In this document: piece by piece, positions 1 through 6,891 of the stretch
How the letters are laid out: the number at the start of each line of letters is the position of its first letter
How positions within the stretch are numbered: position 1 is the first letter of the stretch
Assembly: GCA_019057775.1 (NCBI GenBank)
Contig: JAHLWT010000110.1
Coordinates: 1-11,408, forward strand
Direction: 5' to 3'
Length of the DNA stretch: 11,408 bases
From: Promethearchaeota archaeon
GTDB lineage: Archaea; Asgardarchaeota; Lokiarchaeia; Sigynarchaeales; SOKP01
Notes under the pieces: model-generated
The model's input: only the letters and a program-made list of their open reading frames with translations
The model's database searches: none
Told to the model about the DNA's origin: nothing
Program-made: the position numbers and the translations under genes

Positions 1-582
1 ATGGTTCAATTATCCCAAGATTATCTATATAAATATCCAAATATGATTGGTGGAGGAGAAAAACAAATGATTTCTATTGCTCGAGCATTAGCAGTAAATC
101 CATCTTTCATATTACTAGATGAACCAACATCTGCTCTTGATGTTTCAATCCAGTCTAAGATTATTAGAATGCTTATGAATCTTAAAAAAGAATTAAATCT
201 ATCTTACCTTTTTATTACACATGATCTGAGCTTAATGAGAAACGTTGCTAATTATGTTGCTATTATGTATCTAGGGAAAATATGTGAGATTGCAGCTACC
301 GAGGAGTTTTATAATCATTCTTTTCATCCTTATACCCAAATGTTATTATCATCAATACCGGTACTTAGTGAAGAGGAGGAAAGGCTAAAACCTAAAAAGA
401 TAATTTCACAAGGGGAAATTCCCAGTCCTGTCAATATACCAACAGGTTGCGGTTTCCACACACGATGTTCAAAAAAAATGGATATCTGTGAACAAGAAGT
501 TCCTGAAATGATTGAGGTTGGCAAAGGTCATTTTGTTTGTTGTCATCTTTTTAATCAAAAATTTATAACTATAAAGACATAA
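1..582 (+). CDS. Oligopeptide/dipeptide ABC transporter ATP-binding protein, 3' part only
   Basis: This is the C-terminal 193 residues of an Opp/Dpp-family ATPase that powers peptide (or related solute) import at the inner face of the membrane. Visible in order are the ABC signature region (IGGGEKQ, residues 16-22), Walker B FILLDEP (36-42), the D-loop SALD (44-47) and the H-loop ITHD (72-75). After these comes the peptide-transporter C-terminal extension: HPYTQMLLSSIP (109-120), then the Cys-rich tail with C150, C156, C163 and C180/C181, typical of OppD/DppD/OppF tails. There is no Walker A, so the ATG at base 1 is an internal codon and the gene begins left of the window. The signature is unusual: the serine of LSGGQ/LSGGE is replaced by glycine. 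The exported binding protein downstream probably belongs to the same transporter. DppD versus DppF type cannot be decided from this fragment. Confidence 0.93.
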   Translation: MVQLSQDYLYKYPNMIGGGEKQMISIARALAVNPSFILLDEPTSALDVSIQSKIIRMLMNLKKELNLSYLFITHDLSLMRNVANYVAIMYLGKICEIAATEEFYNHSFHPYTQMLLSSIPVLSEEEERLKPKKIISQGEIPSPVNIPTGCGFHTRCSKKMDICEQEVPEMIEVGKGHFVCCHLFNQKFITIKT

Positions 583-629
583 GGAAGGAGGGGAAAATAA
601 ATTATAAGGAAGGAGGGGAAAATAAATTA
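580..629 (+). repeat. Perfect 25-bp tandem duplication carrying a Shine-Dalgarno-like core
   Basis: Bases 580-604 and 605-629 are identical. Each unit begins with TAA, and the first TAA is the stop codon of the ATPase gene. Each contains the purine-rich core AAGGAAGGAGGGG, which resembles a strong ribosome binding site, but no suitable start codon and ORF follow either copy. The binding-protein gene has its own RBS about 75 bases further on. The unit was probably duplicated by slippage. It may be what is left of a lost translational start. Confidence 0.9.
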
Positions 630-702
630 ATGATTAAATAAAAAACCTTGTGGTGTGATATTAAAAATTTATATGTATGTAAAGAGTAAATATAAAAAAA
701 AG

Positions 703-709
703 ATGGAGG
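703..709 (+). promoter_or_regulatory. Ribosome binding site of the SBP_bac_5 gene
   Basis: TGGAGGT lies 7 bases before the ATG at 717 and fixes that start. The rest of the 583-716 gap is very AT-rich. A poor -35/-10 pair (TTGTGG near 648 with an AT-rich hexamer near 670) can be drawn but is not convincing. Confidence 0.75.
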
Positions 710-716
710 TATATAA

Positions 717-2357
717 ATGTTAAACAAGATAAGTAAAATAATGCTAACAATATTAATTTTAATTTTTGTTTTTAGTGGATTAGCTTTTGTTGAAGGTCAA
801 GAGGCAAAAAGACCTTTTCGTGTTCTTCGGGGGTGGCCAGTACATATTGATCCAGGGGTTGGTGTTGATATAAATAGTATGATGACCCATGTAAATCTTT
901 ATGATGGACTTGTTTTTCCTGACCTTGATGGGAATCCACAACCTCATGTTGCAAAAAGCTGGGAAGTATCAGGGGATGGGTTAACCTGGACATTTTATTT
1001 GCGAGAAGGAATAAAATTTCACGATGGTAGGGAACTTACTGCTGAAGATGTAAAATTTAGTATGGATAGACTAGTTACCAGAGGGGAAGGTTTTGGATAT
1101 TTATTCGCTGATAGAATAGTTAAAACAGAAGTTATTGATAAATATACAGTGGCTTTCCATTTAAAAGATTCTTTTGGACCTCTTATAGGGGCTCTTTTTC
1201 AATTTTTTGTTTTAAATAAAGATTTAGTTTTAGAAAACATTGAACCAGGGAAATATGGAGAATTTGGTGACTATGGGGAGAAGTTTCTAAATCTTAACGA
1301 GGCAGGATCTGGCCCTTATAAACTGAAAGAATTTGACTACGCAACCCATATTACTTTAATACAAAATACAGATTACTGGTTACCTTTAGATCCAAATTGT
1401 CCCGATGAATGGACATATACTGGAGGTTTAGAATCGTTTACTGCAAAAGTTTTATTAGAAAAAAGAGAAGTTGAAGCAGTTGGTGAAGAACTGCCTTTAG
1501 AAACTCTAAACGTTTGTGATCAAATTGAAGGGGTAAGTATAGGAGTTGTAGACAACTGGGGAGAACTTCTTTATGGCATGTTAAATACTAAAAAAGCTCC
1601 AACAGATGATATTCATATACGAAAAGCATTAGCTTGGGGATTTAATTATGACGCTGTTACTAAAGTAATATTTCCTGGATTTGTCCAGGCAAGAGGACCT
1701 ATAGCTAATGGAGTTCCAGGTGGTGATCCTACGGTATTTCAATATTACTTTGATCTTGATAAAGCCAGAGAAGAGGTAAAAAAATCTAAATATTATGGTG
1801 AACTGGATAAATATCCAATTAGCATTCACTGGACCGCTGAGTGTGCAGATTATGAAAAAATATGTCTTTTGTTGCAGTCAGATATGGAAAAAATAGGAAT
1901 AACTATTAAAATAGTGAGGACTCCTTGGGTAGCACTTGTGGAACAGTGTGGTTCATTGGAAACAAGCCCGAGTATGACTTTGGTTAGTTCGGTTCCTGGT
2001 TATCCAGAGGCTGGTTCAGTGCTTGAATCTCGATATACTTCTGAAACAGTTCGTTCATGGGAACAGAATGAATGGTTGTTAGATCCAGAACTGGATAAAA
2101 GAATAGCTGAAGCTATTAAAATAGGAGATCGGGACGAAAGATTTAAGGCATATAGTGAATTGCAACATTATCTGGTCGATTTGTGCCCAAGTATCTTTAT
2201 ATTTAACAGAATTCTTCACCATCCATTTCAAGAATATTATATGGATTACCCATTATCCGATGGAAAAAGAGGTTTCCCGATTTCAGGATATAGCGAATGT
2301 GGGCGCTTTATTAGAATATATCCAGAAAAACGATTAGAACTTCTTAATAAGAAATAA
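717..2357 (+). CDS. ABC transporter substrate-binding protein, peptide/nickel type (SBP_bac_5, DppA/OppA-like)
   Basis: A complete 546-residue extracytoplasmic binding protein that would deliver peptides or a related small solute to the permease served by the upstream ATPase. Residues 1-28 form a signal peptide: basic start (MLNKISK), hydrophobic core (IMLTILILIFVFSGLAF), then a polar QEAKR sequence. The mature part shows the family hallmark AKSWEVSGDGLTWTF (79-93), then LREGIKFHDGRELTAEDVKFS (95-115), and the SGPYKLKEF hinge region (198-206). Length is normal for the family. There is no lipobox cysteine near the cleavage site, so it does not look like a classic Gram-positive lipoprotein. That would suit a diderm envelope or a freely secreted protein. 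Permease genes are not in this window. A strong inverted repeat follows, so it probably ends its transcript. The ligand cannot be predicted. Confidence 0.94.
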   Translation: MLNKISKIMLTILILIFVFSGLAFVEGQEAKRPFRVLRGWPVHIDPGVGVDINSMMTHVNLYDGLVFPDLDGNPQPHVAKSWEVSGDGLTWTFYLREGIKFHDGRELTAEDVKFSMDRLVTRGEGFGYLFADRIVKTEVIDKYTVAFHLKDSFGPLIGALFQFFVLNKDLVLENIEPGKYGEFGDYGEKFLNLNEAGSGPYKLKEFDYATHITLIQNTDYWLPLDPNCPDEWTYTGGLESFTAKVLLEKREVEAVGEELPLETLNVCDQIEGVSIGVVDNWGELLYGMLNTKKAPTDDIHIRKALAWGFNYDAVTKVIFPGFVQARGPIANGVPGGDPTVFQYYFDLDKAREEVKKSKYYGELDKYPISIHWTAECADYEKICLLLQSDMEKIGITIKIVRTPWVALVEQCGSLETSPSMTLVSSVPGYPEAGSVLESRYTSETVRSWEQNEWLLDPELDKRIAEAIKIGDRDERFKAYSELQHYLVDLCPSIFIFNRILHHPFQEYYMDYPLSDGKRGFPISGYSECGRFIRIYPEKRLELLNKK

Positions 2358-2376
2358 CTACAAATTCACTTAAAAT

Positions 2377-2421
2377 CTAATAAAAGAAGGAAGATTTATA
2401 AAATCTTCCTTCTTTTATTAG
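2377..2421 (+). terminator. 21-bp perfect inverted repeat, likely transcription terminator
   Basis: Bases 2377-2397 and 2401-2421 are exact reverse complements separated by the 3-base loop ATA. The 3' arm includes the T-rich run CTTCCTTCTTTTATT, so the tail is partly inside the stem instead of forming a separate U-tract after it. It sits 20 bases after the stop of the binding-protein gene, which suits a terminator isolating the transporter genes from those downstream. Because it is nearly symmetrical it could act in both directions. Confidence 0.75.
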
Positions 2422-2449
2422 TGTACCTAGAGTATGGATGATTACTAAC

Positions 2450-2698
2450 CAACGAAAGTCTAATATGGGGGTGATAGCGCTAACCGTGTATGAAAATTAT
2501 TTCCAAGAGATAAGGTGGTTAAAAAATTATAATAGTGTTTTAAAGGGATAGATATCTGCTTATATCAGGCATATAACCCCATGGAAAGGTACTAGTAGAT
2601 TCATAGATTTTGATGAGTCAGGGAATAAAAAAAACCAAGAGATATCGGTTTGGCAAGTTAAAAATGGTAAAATGAAATATTTAAAATCGATTAGCTAA
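2450..2698 (+). pseudogene. Remnant of a LivJ-type (Peripla_BP_6) binding-protein gene, C-terminal part
   Basis: From about 2525 to 2695 this stretch aligns without gaps to the 3' end of the intact gene at 5702-6763 (constant offset 4047). In the frame ending at TAA 2696-2698 it reads IDFDESGNKKNQEISVWQ followed by VKNGKMKYLKSIS. That matches 24 of 31 residues of the intact protein's residues 317-347. Further upstream, ISAYIRHITPWKG matches ISIRIRQTIPWEG. An in-frame TAG at 2549-2551 replaces the codon for Gln299 of the intact copy. Upstream of about 2520 only scattered family-like words survive in shifting frames (YGGDSANRV near 2465, VYENYF near 2488), indicating indels. The N-terminal two thirds and any start codon are missing. 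Third-position changes are frequent, so this is a diverged paralogue that decayed, not a recent copy. The left boundary is approximate. Confidence 0.85.
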
Positions 2699-2752
2699 TA
2701 AATTGTAAGAAATTTTGAAGTTCAACAAAATATTAGAGTGAGGATAAATTAA

Positions 2753-4147
2753 ATGGAATTTGATACTTATATAGAAAAGATGAGTGATGAAATTATAAAA
2801 ACAACTCAAGAACTCGTAAAGATTAAAAGTGTAGAGAGTGACCCTGTGAAAGGCGGACCTTTTGGGAAGGGGGTAAAGGATTGTTTGAAGAGAACTCTGG
2901 AAATCTGTGAATCAATGGGATTTAAAACCAAAAATATTGATGGCTATGCCGGGTATGCAGAAATGGGAAGCGGTGAGGATCTGATTGGTATTCTGGTGCA
3001 TCTTGATGTTGTGCCGGAAGGTGCCGGTTGGACCTATAATCCTTATAGTGGAGAAATTATCGAAGGAAAGATATATGGAAGGGGAACCAGTGATAATAAA
3101 GGTCCAGCTGTATCTGTTATATATGCTTTACGCTTATTGAAGGATTTAAATGTTGATTTTAAAAAAAGAGTACGTATTATATTTGGATGTAATGAGGAGA
3201 GTGGATGGAAAGGGATAAAATATTATTTACAAAAAGAAGAAAAACCGTGCTGCGGTTTTACACCTGACGGACTTTTTCCTATCGTTAACAGAGAAAAAGG
3301 TATTTTACAGGTGCAATTAATTAAGGATTTTAAGGATGATGGTAATGGGAATCCTATAAAATTTATAAGTTTAAAGGGCGGATTAAGACCTAATATGGTC
3401 CCGGATTATTGTGAATGTAAAATTCGTATAAGTGACCAAACACATGAACGCGTAAAGAATATTATTGATAAATATCGATATAAAGATGATATGGATGTAG
3501 AGTTTGATAATGATATATGTATAATAAAATCAAGGGGAATTTCTGTTGCCTCCAGTATACCGGAAAATGGTAAAAATGCAATCACTCGATTATTAGGAAT
3601 GATTGGAGAAATACCTTTTGCTCAATTTTCTATAAGAGAATTCATCAGATTTATTAAAAATAATATTGGGGAACAGTTAAATGGGAAAACACTGGGAATA
3701 CAAATGGAAGATGATATATCCGGAACTTTGACATTGAATTTAGGGATGGCAGATATTGATAAAAAAAGAGGATGTATCACCTTGGATATTCGTTATCCTG
3801 TAAAAAGGAGAGAAAAAGAGATTATTAATCAGCTGAAGAAAAAGGTAGAAATGACAGGAATAGTCCTAAAAAGACTTGATGGAAAAGCTCCCCTTTATGT
3901 TCCCGAAGATAATTTTATGATTAAGATATTAAGTAAAGCGTATGAAGAAGTTACAGGAACGGAAGCAGAATTACTATCAATAGGTGGCGGTACTTATGCG
4001 AGAGCTATGGATAATGTAGTTGCTTTCGGAGGGCTTTTTCCCGGACGTCAGATACTTGCTCATCAAAAGGATGAATTTTTATATATTGAAGACTTAATTA
4101 AAATGACAAAAATATATACTAATGCCATTAAAGTACTTGTAGAATAA
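2753..4147 (+). CDS. M20 family dipeptidase, PepV/Sapep type
   Basis: A cytosolic metal-dependent dipeptidase of 464 residues, the usual length for PepV-like enzymes. It releases amino acids from dipeptides and would act on peptides brought in by the upstream Opp/Dpp transporter. The dinuclear-site ligands are all visible: H83 and D85 in LVHLDVVPEG, bridging D114 in GRGTSDNKGP, catalytic E148 with ligand E149 in GCNEESGW, D172 in TPDGLFP, and H437 in LAHQKDEF. The catalytic-domain/lid arrangement is kept, with the lid roughly 185-375. No signal peptide is present. The ATG at 2753 follows a modest AGGA about 8 bases upstream and matches the start of homologues (MEFDTYIEKMSDEII). It begins 54 bases after the LivJ remnant. 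Substrate choice (carnosine-like, general dipeptide, Xaa-His) cannot be read from sequence. Confidence 0.95.
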   Translation: MEFDTYIEKMSDEIIKTTQELVKIKSVESDPVKGGPFGKGVKDCLKRTLEICESMGFKTKNIDGYAGYAEMGSGEDLIGILVHLDVVPEGAGWTYNPYSGEIIEGKIYGRGTSDNKGPAVSVIYALRLLKDLNVDFKKRVRIIFGCNEESGWKGIKYYLQKEEKPCCGFTPDGLFPIVNREKGILQVQLIKDFKDDGNGNPIKFISLKGGLRPNMVPDYCECKIRISDQTHERVKNIIDKYRYKDDMDVEFDNDICIIKSRGISVASSIPENGKNAITRLLGMIGEIPFAQFSIREFIRFIKNNIGEQLNGKTLGIQMEDDISGTLTLNLGMADIDKKRGCITLDIRYPVKRREKEIINQLKKKVEMTGIVLKRLDGKAPLYVPEDNFMIKILSKAYEEVTGTEAELLSIGGGTYARAMDNVVAFGGLFPGRQILAHQKDEFLYIEDLIKMTKIYTNAIKVLVE

Positions 4148-4265
4148 AAAATACGGAAATAATTTTGTAAGTTTTAAGATGATCGATTACAAAAAGAAGA
4201 TGTAAATAATTGGAAAATTTTATGGAAAAGTAGACCTAAAAGCAGTTATAAAAGGATATATTTTT
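4148..4265 (+). other. AT-rich gap before the M24 gene; no recognised gene
   Basis: No hairpin terminator or convincing promoter was seen. Bases 4143-4162 match 8868-8887 (inside the second flavoenzyme gene, codons for KNTEI) over 20 identical bases. It may be chance in AT-rich sequence or a scrap of a related gene. Confidence 0.4.
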
Positions 4266-4272
4266 AAAGGAG
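4266..4272 (+). promoter_or_regulatory. Ribosome binding site deciding the true M24 start
   Basis: AAAGGAG lies 9 bases before the ATG at 4282, an ideal arrangement. No such site precedes the GTG at 4412, the first start-like codon in the frame of the main M24 ORF. This supports translation of the gene beginning at 4282. Confidence 0.8.
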
Positions 4273-4281
4273 CCAAATCGT

Positions 4282-5632
4282 ATGAAAAAACAAGAAGAAT
4301 CAAGAGAAATTATCGAAAGAATAGGAATATCAAATTGGGAAAGAAAGATTATCTCTTTAAGAAAGCAGGGGGGAGCTTAAAAATAGATGGCTCGATTACA
4401 GAATCAATCATGTGCTTCCGGAAATTATGAATCGTGAAAAACTTGATATGTGGATTATTTCCGCCAGAGAATACAATGAAGATCCGGTCATTATGTCTTT
4501 TTTACCATCACCCATGATTACCGCGAGACGTCGAACCATTCTGGTATTTTTTAAGAAAGAAGACGGTACAATCGAACGCTTATGTCTGTCTCGTCCAGGA
4601 ACAGGTCTTGATAATATATACAAAGGGGTTTGGACTAATCCCAAGGGAAGTAATTGGAATCAATTTAAAAAAATCATGCCTGGGGATATCAGTCCGGAAA
4701 AAAAAGAAACAGATCCTCCGGAAACCCAGTGGGAATGTCTGGGAAGAGTAATTCGGGAAAGAGATCCAAAAACCATCGGTATTAACTATTCAGAGGGGAT
4801 TGCATTTGCGGACGGTTTAACACATACTGAATATGAAAATTTTAAAAAAAACATAGATCCTGTTTATAAGGATAGGATTAAAAGTGCAGAAAGGTTGGTC
4901 ATGGGCTGGCTTGAAAAAAGAACCAAAGATGAAATGGCTGCCTATACGGGAATCATGCAAATTGCCCATGGAATCATTGCAGAAGCTTTTTCAAGTAGAG
5001 TCATACATCCCGGCGTTACAACCAATACGGATGTAGTTTGGTGGATGAGACAAAGGGTTAATGATCTGGGGCTTCAAGCTTGGTTCCCCTATGAAGTTTC
5101 TATATTTAGGGAAGGTTGTGAAAAGGTCGGAGATAATGAAGTAATTTTACCCGGGGATATTTTGCATTGTGATTTTGGATTGATGTACCTTGGCCTTGCA
5201 ACTGATACGCAGGAAAATGCCTATGTATTAAAAATTGATGAAGTAGAAGCACCGGCAGGAATACAGGCAGCTCATACACTGGGAAACAAGTTTCAAAATA
5301 TTTTAGCTGCAGAATATGTTGAGGGCAGATCCGGTAACGAGATTTTGGCCAAAGCTTTGGCTAAAGCCAAAAGTGAAGGGATTAATCCATGTATCTACAC
5401 CCATCCAATAGGATACCACGGCCATGGCGCAGGACCAGCCGTCGGTATGTATGGTGTACAGGGCAGTATTCCGGATATCCGGGGTGATTATGAATTGCAT
5501 AATGACACCTGTTATTCCATGGAATTAAACATTACCATAAAGATTCCCGAATGGAGTAATCGGGAAATCATGTTGGGTTTGGAAACTGATATCGTTTTTA
5601 CTGACAACCGGGTTTACTTCCTGGGGGGCTAA
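4282..5632 (+). CDS. M24 family metallopeptidase (Xaa-Pro aminopeptidase-like), with a 1-nt frameshift near the 5' end
   Basis: A pita-bread fold metalloenzyme predicted to remove N-terminal residues from peptides; M24 also contains creatinase-type C-N hydrolases, which cannot be excluded. The main open frame (GTG 4412 to stop 5632, 406 codons) has an N-terminal creatinase-like domain (DMWIISAREYNEDPV, then ARRRTILVFF) and the C-terminal catalytic domain. All five metal ligands are present, numbered from the GTG: D254 in HCDFG, D265 in ATDTQ, H336 or H338 in GYHGHGAGP, E371 in SMELN and E391 in LGLETD. Homology-like sequence runs upstream of the GTG in the same frame (KNRWLDYRINH), back to a stop at 4358-4360. 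A well-supported short ORF (4282-4380, RBS at 4266) sits in the other frame. Removing one G from the G6 run at 4368-4373 fuses them as LRKQGELKNRWLDYR, giving about 449 residues. No signal peptide. The gene may be inactive, phase-variable, or carry a sequencing error. Confidence 0.88.
4368..4373 (+). other. G6 homopolymer at the M24 frameshift point
   Basis: Six consecutive G. With G6 the frame from ATG 4282 stops at TAA 4378-4380 after 32 codons. With G5 it continues into the 400-residue M24 frame. It is positioned exactly where the two homologous reading frames meet. Confidence 0.75.
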
Positions 5633-5687
5633 GTTACATTTAATCAAGTAATGTGTTAGGTACAAGCTGAATTTGGCAAAAATACAC

Positions 5688-5693
5688 AAGGAG
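5688..5693 (+). promoter_or_regulatory. Ribosome binding site of the LivJ-like gene
   Basis: AAGGAG lies 8 bases before ATG 5702. It settles the start and rules out a longer N-terminus carrying a missed signal peptide in this assembly. Confidence 0.8.
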
Positions 5694-5701
5694 TTACCAA
5701 A

Positions 5702-6763
5702 ATGCGAACAGTTAAAATTGCTTTTGCCGCACCAATGACCGGGGATCAATCTGTTGTTGCGATTCCGATGTTAAAGGTAGTAGAGATGGCAGTCGAAAAT
5801 CTAAGATTGTCAAACATTCATGTAAATGTAATCGGATTTGATGATTTAGCAGAACCGGAAGAGGCGGTAAAAGTAGCCAGGGAAATAGCAAATGACCAGG
5901 ATATCATTGCCGTAGTTGGAAATAAAAACAGTGCCACACTCGAAGCTGCCGGATCGGTTTACGAAAAGAACAGTCTTTCATTTATTACTACTTCTGCAAC
6001 AAATTATAGCCTTTCTCAAAAAGGTTGGAAAGGTTTTTTTAGATTATGCGCAAATGATAAGGTGCAGGCACAAGTTGCAGCAAAATTTGCCTACGATGAG
6101 TTGAAATTGCGAAATCTATGCATGGTCCATGATGAAACCAGTTATGGTTTGCCGCTGGGTCATGAATTTAAACGTTTTGCAGCGAGACTTGGTGCCAAAG
6201 TGGATATGGGGAAGCTGATACTTTGTGGCACAAAAGACGTGAAGAAAATAGTGAATGATATAAAAAAAAGCGGTGTGGAAGCCGTATATTTTGCTTTGAC
6301 AGAAATAGAAAGCAGTGTTATGGCTAGGGAAATGGCAGCACAAAATGCTCCTCAGATCATATTGGGAACAGATGGCAGTCCTGGTTCAAAATTTCCCGAA
6401 CTAGCAGGAAATGCAGCAGAAGGTGCATATATGACTTATGCAGCGGGATTTCCCGGAAAAACACGAAAAGGCAGGGAATTACTATGTCAATATGAAGCCA
6501 GGTATGGGACCTGTCCGGTTTATACATTGGAAACCTTTGATGCAGTCGGATTGATCATGAAAGTATTAAGAGATGATGATAGTGTTCAAAGGGAACAAAT
6601 ATCTATACGTATAAGGCAGACGATACCCTGGGAAGGTGCTGGCGGGATAATAGATTTTCATGAGTCAGGCAACCGGAAAAATCAGGAAGTATCCATATGG
6701 CAGGTGAAAAACGGAGAGATGAAATATTTAAAATCTCTTATAGAGGTACAATCAGACGTTTGA
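5702..6763 (+). CDS. LivJ-like ligand-binding protein (Peripla_BP_6 fold) lacking a signal peptide
   Basis: A 353-residue protein of the branched-chain amino acid/amide binding family, with two Rossmann-like lobes. Family features are the first strand IKIxxxxPMTG (here VKIAFAAPMTG, 4-14), DDLAEPEEAVKVAREI (47-62), the ligand-loop region VVGNKNSATLEAAG (71-84), SFITTSATNYSLS (93-105), the lobe-2 entry VHDETSYG (142-149), and LGTDGSPGSKF (221-231). The protein starts exactly where mature LivJ proteins start: there is no basic/hydrophobic leader, no lipobox, and a clear RBS fixes the ATG. It should therefore be cytosolic as annotated. Cytosolic members of this fold are known as sensors (AmiC of the amidase system), so ligand sensing is one possibility; loss of export is another. 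No LivHMGF permease or ATPase genes accompany it. It starts 69 bases after the M24 gene and is probably co-transcribed with it. A decayed paralogue is at 2450-2698. Confidence 0.9.
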   Translation: MRTVKIAFAAPMTGDQSVVAIPMLKVVEMAVENLRLSNIHVNVIGFDDLAEPEEAVKVAREIANDQDIIAVVGNKNSATLEAAGSVYEKNSLSFITTSATNYSLSQKGWKGFFRLCANDKVQAQVAAKFAYDELKLRNLCMVHDETSYGLPLGHEFKRFAARLGAKVDMGKLILCGTKDVKKIVNDIKKSGVEAVYFALTEIESSVMAREMAAQNAPQIILGTDGSPGSKFPELAGNAAEGAYMTYAAGFPGKTRKGRELLCQYEARYGTCPVYTLETFDAVGLIMKVLRDDDSVQREQISIRIRQTIPWEGAGGIIDFHESGNRKNQEVSIWQVKNGEMKYLKSLIEVQSDV

Positions 6764-6880
6764 CGATGCCATCGAATACAATTGAATGCCCTGCTTTAAA
6801 GTTATTCATACAAGGTAAGAGGGATTATCGAATGATAATAAATCACTATATGAGTATTTAATAAATGGAATTTAGAAGAT

Positions 6881-6887
6881 GAGGTGA
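6881..6887 (+). promoter_or_regulatory. Ribosome binding site of the first flavoenzyme gene
   Basis: GAGGTGA lies 4 bases before ATG 6892. A TTG codon at 6889 is in frame but only one base from this site, so ATG 6892 is the likely start. Confidence 0.65.
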
Positions 6888-6891
6888 ATTG

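Noticed and set aside
1..3. ATG at base 1 as the start of the ABC ATPase gene
   Set aside because: The protein would lack Walker A and begins just before the signature motif, so the codon is internal and the gene is cut by the window edge.
4181..4264. Short open stretch before the M24 gene (DDRLQKEDVNNWKILWKS)
   Set aside because: It has no start codon or RBS, follows a stop directly, and resembles no family I recognise.
4412..4414. GTG as the M24 start codon
   Set aside because: There is no ribosome binding site before it, and family-like sequence (KNRWLDYRINH) continues upstream in the same frame.
6820..6840. Small dyad ATTATC-GAAT-GATAAT before the first flavoenzyme gene
   Set aside because: Six AT-rich pairs are too weak for a terminator, and there is no support for an operator.
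6889..6891. TTG as the start of the first flavoenzyme gene
   Set aside because: It is only one base from the GAGGTGA site; ATG 6892 directly after it is the better start.
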